This document shows positions 1 through 5,923 of a stretch of DNA of 6,020 bases, piece after piece; position 1 is the stretch's first letter, and every line of letters begins with the position of its first letter. The stretch comes from a bacterium (lineage in GTDB: Bacteria > UBP14 > UBA6098): NCBI GenBank assembly GCA_030642425.1, contig DAOWNU010000134.1, positions 1 through 6,020 of the forward strand, in the 5' to 3' direction. Below the pieces are notes generated by a model that made no database searches, had not been told where the DNA came from, and saw nothing but the letters and a program-made list of their open reading frames with translations. A program made the position numbers and the translations under genes.

Positions 1-828
1 GAATACTTCCCTGCCTGTTACGTCAAAAATCTTAACGCTTTCGGGTTTGCCTTCCCCGGCCACAAGGATCGACACGGTCGAATTGAATGGGTTTGGGAAG
101 CATTTTACAATAAAAGCCGCCGGTCGCCGGTCGTTCTCGTGAACAATATCTGCTGTGAAATCGAAATCCACAACCGAAGTGGGGCCGCCGCCCACAACTA
201 CGATCCCATCGAGGTCGTTGAAATGCCATATATACGGCTCCGGAGTGTATCCGGCAGTATCGCAAAGGCCGTTGCCGTTGATATCCGACCAGGCGATCAT
301 TACCTTCGCGCCCGAAGGGATACTGTCTATCGTATAATAGGAATCGCTTACCGCCCACGTGCCGTCGTAGGAAGGCGCTCCTCCGAGAAGCACGGGGTAC
401 TGGCTGTAGATATCGATTTTGATGGAGTCCATGCTGCCTTCATAGGTGATATGCCCTTCGATCCCGCCTGAAACAGCCAGCTCGACATCCACGCCGGAGA
501 TTAATCCTCCCGTTATCTGGAAAGGATTCCCCGGATATTTCCCAGCGGGATCCCCGCTGACCGGCGGCAAACCGCTGGGGATCAGCGCCATCACGCTGAA
601 ATCGTAGCCATCGATAAGCCCCGGATCGTCGAAAATATAATCGTAATCGGGAGGTGCGGCTGTCTCCATAAAGAAGGTTGTATCCATAATCGTTGTAAAA
701 TCGTGGAATGCAAACACATAGGCAGTGTCGGCACTTGTTCCTTCTAAATTGAGGGAACCCATTATTATGCCCGCGTTAACGCTGCTAATAACAAAGCAAA
801 GCACAAGGATAAAAATTGTCTTTTTCAT
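1..828 (-). CDS. Exported protein with T9SS type A C-terminal sorting domain (3' end outside window)
   Basis: A reading frame open from an ATG at 828 to the window edge gives 276 residues without a stop, so this is the N-terminal part of a longer protein. The start is supported by GGAGGG (836-841) seven bases upstream and by a signal peptide at residues 1-19 (MKK, a hydrophobic core, then a likely cut after VNA). The mature part is rich in Gly, Asp, Tyr and Pro and looks all-beta. A segment beginning GGIEGHITYEG (about 121-131) resembles carboxypeptidase-regulatory-like beta sandwiches. DINGNGLCD (182-190) resembles a calcium-binding loop. After a polar linker (ENDRRP, 231-236), CFPNPFNSTVSI and VKIFDVTGREVF (243-276) match the start of the T9SS type A sorting domain, a signal for passage across the outer membrane and often anchoring there. 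About 50 further residues of that domain should lie beyond the edge. It follows the 616-residue gene by 27 bases. The specific function is unknown. Confidence 0.88.
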   Translation of the reverse strand, partial: MKKTIFILVLCFVISSVNAGIIMGSLNLEGTSADTAYVFAFHDFTTIMDTTFFMETAAPPDYDYIFDDPGLIDGYDFSVMALIPSGLPPVSGDPAGKYPGNPFQITGGLISGVDVELAVSGGIEGHITYEGSMDSIKIDIYSQYPVLLGGAPSYDGTWAVSDSYYTIDSIPSGAKVMIAWSDINGNGLCDTAGYTPEPYIWHFNDLDGIVVVGGGPTSVVDFDFTADIVHENDRRPAAFIVKCFPNPFNSTVSILVAGEGKPESVKIFDVTGREVF

Positions 829-855
829 ATTCGATCCCTCCGGTTTTAAGTCCTT

Positions 856-2706
856 TTATTCGCTTATATTAAACAGACCCTCTTCGTTGAAGTATATCCA
901 GTATGCCTCTCCCGGAGAAAAATCCGTTCTTGTCCTATATGTTCCAAGCCCCGTCGATCTGTCGTAATAGAAATGAAGGGGGGAGTCGAGTATCGTATCC
1001 GGTGTGGTGCTTATATGCGTAGTATCGACTCCGGAAAAGTCCGAGAGAGAGCCGATAAAATCCCACCCTGGGCCGGCGTTATATAGATTATAAAAGTGGA
1101 TCGGAACGCCGTCGAGCGAGAAACTCCTCTCGATATTGCTCAACACGAAATAGCCCTTGCCCGGCATTATGTGATCGGCAAGAATATACGAACCGATGTC
1201 CGGCTCGAAATAGAAAACCTGCCCCATCGCCCAGGGGAACAGAGCGGCGGGCGAAATACCGTCTTCGGGGATTATCGGCAGGCTGATTGCGTTCCAGCCG
1301 GGATACATGTGGTAAAAGGCCGTGCCGTCCGAATACTGGAGCAAAACCCGGATAAAGTAGTTCGTGTCGGGCACAGCGGCCCAAACGCCGCCGGGCGGCA
1401 GATCCCATGCGTGTCCCGGTCGGGATTCTTCCAAAGAAATGCCCAATGCAGTATTCATTTCTATTCCAACGTAGAAATCGCCGTCGAGAATAATATTTTC
1501 CGTGCCGACATTGATTCTCGCCCAACCCAGTGAGTTGAATATCCGCGATGAATATCCGAGAAGTTCTTCGCCCGGTTCGCCGCCTTCGTCCAGATAGAAT
1601 TTCGGAATTCCCTGACCCACGTTGCTTATATTATAATCGATTGCGAGCAGCTTACAGCGCGTATCGACACCGAATTTGTTCGCAATAATGGCGTCGGGAA
1701 ACCCGACTCCGGCGCCGGGGGAACCGTCGTCGTAAAACAAAGTGTCGTATAATGTTACTCCGACGCCAGAATAGGCGGTTCCCGCAACTGTATCGGTGAG
1801 CGGACTGAATGCGCTTCCGCTGTCGTATTCGGCCCGAATGGTATAATAATATGTGTGATTCGACATAATCGAATTATCGGTATATGTGCTGAGGCTGCCG
1901 GGCACCGTAATGAGCGAGCTGAAACCCCCGCCGTAAGTGCCGGAACGATAGATCCTGTATTCGTCCGGCGTTATCAGTTCGAGCGGAGAGGCCGGTCTTC
2001 CTCTCGGCGCCGGCGGCGGCATATATTTAATAAGATCGGAGAAGGGATCGACCGTATGGAAGGTTTTTCCAAAGCTGCCGTGGAGAGTTACTATCTCGCG
2101 CGTGTCGAGATACAGGACGATCATACGGATCATCAGGTCGCCGGGAAGCGCGCGCCAGCCATACATATAATGATATTGAAACGACCGTGGATCGAGAGTG
2201 TCCGTTTCATCGTCCACCATGATATCGAGATACGGCAGCGTGTCACCTTTGGATACTCTGACAAAGAAGTCGTCGCGGTCGATAATCAATCCCGAAAGCG
2301 AAATGTCCATTTCGTTCCATCCGCCCTCGATATTGAAAAATGTTGTGGGGAAAACATTGTCCGCAAGATCGGGAAGGCCGTAGGCGTTCACGCCCCACAT
2401 GTCGAAATTTATGCTCCTGTCCGGGAAGAACGGGACATAAAAGTTGATCCTGAGCGCGAGAACACTGCAAGCGCTTGTGGGAGAGAATCTTAGCGCGCAC
2501 ATACCGCTGTCCATCGCAATTCCGCGGCCGCCGACACCGGCGTCGTAATATAACGTGTCCGCGATCACTATCGGTTCGGGAGGAGTCCATTCGAGCACGA
2601 TCCTATCGTCTTCGGATGAATAGGCCTGCAAAGCGGTGGGCGCTGGCCATTGTGCCATCCCCGCCGCGACAAGCAGGAGGATGAGAAAAGCGAGAATTTG
2701 TTTCAT
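856..2706 (-). CDS. Exported modular protein: split fibronectin type III domain, two jelly-roll-like repeats, two C-terminal repeats
   Basis: This 616-residue protein has a signal peptide at residues 1-18 (hydrophobic core LAFLILLLVAAG). The ATG has AAGGAG (2715-2720) eight bases upstream. Residues 22-43 (PTALQAYS, IVLEWTPP) look like the first strands of a fibronectin type III domain, and about 249-310 (EYRIYRSG, TYTDNS, YYYTIRAEYDSG) look like the remainder. Between them sits a domain (about 50-200) repeated at about 320-458. Matching landmarks are DTLYYDAG/DTLFYDDG, GWNEMDI/GWARINV, DDFFVRV/GDFYVGI and LMIRMIVLY/YFIRVLLQY. Residues 470-522 and 547-610 form a second pair of repeats (GWNAISLP/GWDFIGSL, VFYFEPDIGSY/LHFYYDRSTGLGTY, PGKGYF/PGEAYW). 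No T9SS sorting domain is present; the chain ends just after the last repeat. It starts 15 bases after dapB. A surface or adhesion role is a guess; no catalytic motif is visible. Confidence 0.9.
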   Translation of the reverse strand: MKQILAFLILLLVAAGMAQWPAPTALQAYSSEDDRIVLEWTPPEPIVIADTLYYDAGVGGRGIAMDSGMCALRFSPTSACSVLALRINFYVPFFPDRSINFDMWGVNAYGLPDLADNVFPTTFFNIEGGWNEMDISLSGLIIDRDDFFVRVSKGDTLPYLDIMVDDETDTLDPRSFQYHYMYGWRALPGDLMIRMIVLYLDTREIVTLHGSFGKTFHTVDPFSDLIKYMPPPAPRGRPASPLELITPDEYRIYRSGTYGGGFSSLITVPGSLSTYTDNSIMSNHTYYYTIRAEYDSGSAFSPLTDTVAGTAYSGVGVTLYDTLFYDDGSPGAGVGFPDAIIANKFGVDTRCKLLAIDYNISNVGQGIPKFYLDEGGEPGEELLGYSSRIFNSLGWARINVGTENIILDGDFYVGIEMNTALGISLEESRPGHAWDLPPGGVWAAVPDTNYFIRVLLQYSDGTAFYHMYPGWNAISLPIIPEDGISPAALFPWAMGQVFYFEPDIGSYILADHIMPGKGYFVLSNIERSFSLDGVPIHFYNLYNAGPGWDFIGSLSDFSGVDTTHISTTPDTILDSPLHFYYDRSTGLGTYRTRTDFSPGEAYWIYFNEEGLFNISE

Positions 2707-2721
2707 AAGTATTGCTCCTTT

Positions 2722-3504
2722 TTATGAAGTAATAAGGTCATTCATTCCAAAAAGCCCCGTTTTGCCCTGAATAAACTTCGCGGCATCCATTGCGCCCGAG
2801 GCGAAAAGTTCTCTCGAAACAGCCCTGTGTTCGATAATCAACGTCTCATAGGGCAAGGCAAAAAGGACTTTATGGTCTCCGACAATTCCGCCTCCCCGGA
2901 CGGAACTAAAACCAATTTTTTTCGCAGTTCTTGGGCCAATCTGCCCTCTTCTCTCGAAAAGGGCGACTTCATCGAAATTGTGGCCTCTCGCGGAGGCTAT
3001 CGCCTTTCCTATCGAGAGTGCGGTTCCACTCGGGGCGTCGCTTTTCATCCGGTGATGCGCCTCGACAATCTCGACGTCCGCACCGGGGAACGATACGGCC
3101 AGTTCCCGGCATGTTTTAAGCAGCGCGGCGATCCCTTTGCTGAAATTGGAGGCCGCAAAAACGCCAATTTTACCGGAGGCATCGAGCATGGCATTTCTGT
3201 GCTCTTCGCCGATACCGGTCGTGCCGGTTACAAGGGATTTTTCTCTCTCGACACAAATAGTCAGCGCGGAAAGAAGCCCCGCCGGACCGCTAAAATCTAT
3301 CATTACGTCGAAATCTCCGGCGGAGATTCCTATCGGAACTCCCAATTCTCCCACGCGGGCTATCGTTCCGCAATCTTTGCTGATATCCGCGTGTCCGTCC
3401 CTTTCGATAGCGCTCGTTACCTCGAAATCTTCATTGTCGCGGGCGAGGGCGATAACCATCCTTCCCATTCGACCGGCGGCACCATTTATCGCGAGCCTTA
3501 TCAT
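2722..3504 (-). CDS. dapB: 4-hydroxy-tetrahydrodipicolinate reductase
   Basis: This cytosolic enzyme reduces the DapA product to tetrahydrodipicolinate with NAD(P)H, in the diaminopimelate/lysine pathway. The 260 residues compare with about 270 in Escherichia coli. The N-terminal Rossmann domain has GAAGRMG (8-14) for the dinucleotide and IERDGH (33-38). The Glu-Arg pair of the latter matches the E. coli residues that allow use of both NADH and NADPH. GTTG (94-97) and ASNFS (118-122) line the cofactor and substrate site. The family signature EAHHRMKSDAPSGTA (148-162) supplies the catalytic His pair (150/151) and Lys154. RGGGIVGDH (203-211) and the C-terminal SRELFASGAMDAA, GLFGMNDL are also typical. 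Its ATG directly abuts the dapA TAA (3505-3507), with only a weak GGA upstream, so translational coupling to dapA is likely. All key residues appear intact. Confidence 0.97.
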   Translation of the reverse strand: MIRLAINGAAGRMGRMVIALARDNEDFEVTSAIERDGHADISKDCGTIARVGELGVPIGISAGDFDVMIDFSGPAGLLSALTICVEREKSLVTGTTGIGEEHRNAMLDASGKIGVFAASNFSKGIAALLKTCRELAVSFPGADVEIVEAHHRMKSDAPSGTALSIGKAIASARGHNFDEVALFERRGQIGPRTAKKIGFSSVRGGGIVGDHKVLFALPYETLIIEHRAVSRELFASGAMDAAKFIQGKTGLFGMNDLITS

Positions 3505-4374
3505 TTACGCAATTCCATATTCTTTGAGGACCGCGGCAAGTTTTGTCCGGTTGTTTTCGGTCATAGCGGCAAGCGGCGGCCGGAATACCGGATCGGGCAG
3601 CAGGCCCGCTATCGACATGGCTGTTTTCAGGGGAACCGGATTCCCCTCGATAAACAACGCCTTCATAACGGGGAATATCCGAAGGTGAATTTCGGAGGCC
3701 GTAGTAAAATCTCCCTTCAGGGCCGCATGAACCATGGCGCTGAAATCTGCCGGAAGCAGATTTGCGACGGTCGATATCACGCCGGAAGCGCCCAGAGCGA
3801 TCATCGGGACGGTCAGTGAATCGTCGCCGGAAAGCACAGTCAGGCTTGATTTCCGCAAAATTTCGCTAACCGTATCCAATGAGCCGGAAGCCTCCTTTAT
3901 TGCCACGATATTCGGGTGTTCTGCGAGTGCGATTGCGGCCTGCGGCTGGATAGTCGTGCCGGTTCTGCCGGGAACGTTGTAGAGCACTATTGGCAGGCCG
4001 ACATCGGCGACCTCTCGAAAATAGGAGATAAGCGCGTGCTGGGTTGGCTTGTTCCCGAAAGGAGTGATTACCAGCGCGCCGTCCGCGCCGATATCCATCG
4101 CGGATTTTGTCCGCTCGACAGCGACGCGTGTCGCGGATGCCCCGGTTCCGATCATGACCTTTATCGAATCCCCGGCTTCATCTTTAACGAGGCGGAAAAG
4201 TTCCGCCCTTTCCCCTTCACGGAGAGTGAAACTTTCGCCGGTGCATCCCGCAAGAAGGATAGCGTCCGTGCCGGAATCGACATGCAGACGCGCGAGCTTC
4301 CTGACAACACGCGCATCGATCCGACCCATCGAATCGAATGGCGTAATTAACGCAACAATACTCCCTCTAAACAT
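3505..4374 (-). CDS. dapA: 4-hydroxy-tetrahydrodipicolinate synthase, with atypical active-site residues
   Basis: This cytosolic class I aldolase-type (beta/alpha)8 enzyme condenses pyruvate with aspartate semialdehyde, the first committed step to diaminopimelate and lysine. The 289 residues match the family length (292 in E. coli). The N-terminus MFRGSIVALITPF, the Schiff-base Lys160 in IVAIKEASG, Tyr132 and Arg137 in LYNVPGRTG, SGDD (182-185), GVIS (198-201) and NPVPLK (245-250) are all as expected. Two members of the usual catalytic triad differ: the GTTGE motif reads GCTGE (Cys44 for Thr44), and TPYYN reads TPFGN (Gly107 for Tyr107). Allosteric lysine-site positions also differ (see findings). 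The ATG has AGGAG (4381-4385) six bases upstream. The gene leads a compact set with dapB immediately after it. Related aldolases (N-acetylneuraminate lyase, keto-deoxy-sugar aldolases) are less likely given the dapB partner and the NPVPLK region. Confidence 0.94.
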   Translation of the reverse strand: MFRGSIVALITPFDSMGRIDARVVRKLARLHVDSGTDAILLAGCTGESFTLREGERAELFRLVKDEAGDSIKVMIGTGASATRVAVERTKSAMDIGADGALVITPFGNKPTQHALISYFREVADVGLPIVLYNVPGRTGTTIQPQAAIALAEHPNIVAIKEASGSLDTVSEILRKSSLTVLSGDDSLTVPMIALGASGVISTVANLLPADFSAMVHAALKGDFTTASEIHLRIFPVMKALFIEGNPVPLKTAMSIAGLLPDPVFRPPLAAMTENNRTKLAAVLKEYGIA

Positions 4375-4405
4375 CGGATACTCCTATTTGAAATAACATA
4401 TTTTA

Positions 4406-4436
4406 ATAATAAATTAGATAATTACTTAAAAGTCAA
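4406..4436 (-). promoter_or_regulatory. Candidate promoter for the dapA operon
   Basis: On the minus strand, TTGACT (4431-4436, 5/6 to the sigma-70 -35 box) is followed by TATTAT (4406-4411, 5/6 to the -10 box) at a 19-base spacing, or by TTTATT (4408-4413, 4/6) at 17 bases. An AT-rich inverted repeat, AATTA-GA-TAATT (4412-4423), lies in the spacer and could be an operator or chance. Transcription would begin about 25-30 bases before the dapA start, leaving no room for a lysine riboswitch. The 121-base gap between the lipoprotein gene and dapA shows no convincing hairpin-plus-U-run terminator. The organism's sigma-factor preference is unknown. Confidence 0.45.
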
Positions 4437-4495
4437 GAAATATTATCGATAGGTTTGTCGGGAGCAAAGAACGTTTCAATTTGTATATTCCCATA

Positions 4496-5716
4496 TCATA
4501 TTTCCCCCTGAGGAACCTCGATAACCATCCTGAACCCTTTATAGGAATAGCGATGTTTCGGATCCCTTACATCCCTTCTTCGAGTAATCCTCAGGCTTTC
4601 GTCTTCCTGATGGTATGACCCGCCAAGACACAACTTGTCGTTATCGTCGAAATCATAGGGGTTGGAATACCAGGGGTTTATCGTGTCGGAACCGATCCAG
4701 TCCGTATTTCGTTTATACCAATCCCGACACATCTCGGAAACATTGCCGCTCATATCGTAACATCCGTAATAGCTGACGCCCCCGGGAAAACTTCCCACCG
4801 GAGCCGGACGATCATAACTGTCGCCGGTAAGAGAATTGCATTTTGTGTCGTCGAACACGTCTCCCCACGGATAATGCCGCTGGACAGGGCCGGTTGCGGC
4901 CTTTAGCCATTGGGCCTCGGTCGGGAAAACATATCCGCGCCAGCTGCAATAAGCATAAAACTCATACCAGCTTACGCCTACAACCGGCGAATTCGGCAGA
5001 TTGGAGTATGGATCGCCGGAATAGGGGGGTGTCGAAGTGCTGTCCCAGAAACGGGGACGATCCCATCCGTTAATAATGCGAACCCAGTTCCATCCGGTAT
5101 CCGTGGTTGCGGAAGAGCCGTCATCGATAAGCCAATAGCTTTGCTCGTAGTAGCCTCCGGCATCGAAGAATTCACAATACTCCGCGTTCGTAACCTCGTA
5201 TTTGCCTACCCAGTAGCCGGTCAGGTAGATCGTTTTAGGCGGGCCTTCGTCCGTCAAAACCGGGTCGGCGCCGAGTGTGTATGGCCCCGACGGAATATAA
5301 ACAAAATTATTAGACTGAGGCCCCCATAGAATATTCTCCGACTGGATATAAATCGCGGAATCGTGATCGACAGTTACCCGGTAGCTCCATAATCCGTCGT
5401 AAGGCGGCACATCGGTGAAAGAAGTATCGATAAAAACGGTTTCGATAACCTCGTGTATTCCGGATTCCGCTGCCCGCATCAGAAGATAGACAACGCTGTC
5501 GCTGTCGGCTCGATTATCCGCGGCCCATGAAAACTGAACGCCGCCGGCATCGATTCCAACAACCTCGAAAGCGGTTATAATCAGGCTGTAATCGGGCATA
5601 TCGGTCGTATCCGGCGGTTCGGGCGGGTCTGTGCCGTTATCGGAGCACCCCGAAAAGGCCAGGATTATCGCGCCGAATATTAAAGCGATATAAGCAAACC
5701 ATGTATATCGGGTCAT
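4496..5716 (-). CDS. Lipoprotein with fibronectin-like domain and FGE/SUMF1 fold lacking catalytic cysteines
   Basis: This 406-residue protein begins with a lipoprotein signal (hydrophobic core ending AFSGC, lipid-bearing Cys24), followed by an Asp/Pro-rich linker (25-42). Residues about 44-137 look like a fibronectin type III domain (VQFSWAADNRADSDS, YRVTVDHDSA). Residues about 138-400 have the FGE-sulfatase/SUMF1 fold: FVYIPSGPYTLGAD, GYWVGKYEVTNAEYCEFF (168-184), VVGVSWYEFYAYCSWRG (245-261), FPTEAQWLKAA (264-274), YPWGD (282-286), DMSGNVSE (321-328), LGGSY (364-368) and YKGFRMV (392-398). True FGE enzymes carry two cysteines just after GGSY; here that stretch reads HQEDESLRI, so sulfatase-activating oxidase activity is not expected. 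A binding or structural role is more likely. T9SS GldK/PorK are also FGE-fold lipoproteins, but the fibronectin-like domain argues against that identity. The start has only a weak GGGAA (5722-5726); the lipoprotein signal supports it. Confidence 0.9.
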   Translation of the reverse strand: MTRYTWFAYIALIFGAIILAFSGCSDNGTDPPEPPDTTDMPDYSLIITAFEVVGIDAGGVQFSWAADNRADSDSVVYLLMRAAESGIHEVIETVFIDTSFTDVPPYDGLWSYRVTVDHDSAIYIQSENILWGPQSNNFVYIPSGPYTLGADPVLTDEGPPKTIYLTGYWVGKYEVTNAEYCEFFDAGGYYEQSYWLIDDGSSATTDTGWNWVRIINGWDRPRFWDSTSTPPYSGDPYSNLPNSPVVGVSWYEFYAYCSWRGYVFPTEAQWLKAATGPVQRHYPWGDVFDDTKCNSLTGDSYDRPAPVGSFPGGVSYYGCYDMSGNVSEMCRDWYKRNTDWIGSDTINPWYSNPYDFDDNDKLCLGGSYHQEDESLRITRRRDVRDPKHRYSYKGFRMVIEVPQGEI

Positions 5717-5764
5717 GTTGTTTCCCGTTGAAAAAGATAAATGTTTTCAGTTCATCTAATCTAT

Positions 5765-5788
5765 ATTATACACAAGATTATACACAAG
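5765..5788. repeat. Exact 12-bp tandem duplication containing two DnaA-box matches
   Basis: ATTATACACAAG occurs twice in direct succession (5765-5776 and 5777-5788) without mismatch. Each unit contains TTATACACA on the plus strand (5766-5774 and 5778-5786), a full match to the DnaA-box consensus TTATNCACA. Read on the minus strand, each unit gives TTGTGTATAAT and so ends in a perfect -10 box. Both readings are consensus matches only; no binding is shown. Confidence 0.75.
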
Positions 5789-5806
5789 CTTTTTTTCGGC
5801 TGTCGC
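5765..5806 (-). promoter_or_regulatory. Candidate promoter region for the lipoprotein gene, with two TATAAT boxes
   Basis: TATAAT occurs on the minus strand at 5777-5782 and again at 5765-5770, 12 bases apart because of the tandem duplication. A partial -35 box GCGACA (5801-5806, 4/6) lies 18 bases upstream of the first TATAAT. No good -35 box fits the second. Transcription would start 40-60 bases before the ATG at 5716. If DnaA binds the same repeats, the promoter would be directly blocked or tuned by it; that is inference. Confidence 0.4.
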
Positions 5807-5914
5807 ACGGTCGGAGCGAATATTGCCACCTTTGGGGCGTGGCGGGCTGGCGTTTCCCCTGAATATCGCCGAATAACACCCCATACGAGATTGCTGATTT
5901 TTGCCGAAAAAAGC
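5788..5914. repeat. 127-bp element bounded by inverted repeats (MITE-like or foldback)
   Basis: GCTTTTTTTCGGC (5788-5800) and GCCGAAAAAAGC (5903-5914) are inverted copies differing only by one T in the homopolymer run. Inside lie two weaker, mutually exclusive pairings: TCGGAGCGAATAT (5811-5823) with ATATCGCCGA (5863-5872), and GGGGCGT (5834-5840) with ACACCCC (5876-5882, one G-U pair). The core is GC-rich against AT-rich flanks. ATCTAATC occurs on both sides (5754-5761 and 5924-5931), though not directly at the arms. It could be a small non-autonomous mobile element, an intergenic repeat or a structured RNA. Confidence 0.4.
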
Positions 5915-5923
5915 GTAAAAGTT

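Noticed and set aside
1855..2493. 212-codon plus-strand open frame opposite the 616-residue gene
   Set aside because: Arg-rich composition without motifs or a ribosome-binding site; it mirrors the real gene, which has a signal peptide and internal repeats.
2827..3819. 330-codon plus-strand open frame antisense to dapB and dapA
   Set aside because: It lies opposite two unmistakable conserved genes, shows no recognisable domain, and is explained by the codon bias of the genes on the other strand.
4451..4493. Terminator after the lipoprotein gene (GGGA and TCCC pairing)
   Set aside because: Only four base pairs with a loop of over 20 bases and no following U-run.
4375..4495. Lysine riboswitch ahead of dapA
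   Set aside because: The gap is short and AT-rich, and the candidate promoter leaves only about 30 bases of leader.
4496..4700. Variable-repeat target of a diversity-generating retroelement in the FGE-fold C-terminus
   Set aside because: Such targets share this fold, but no template repeat or reverse transcriptase is present in the window and the C-terminus is not notably enriched in adenine-mutable codons.
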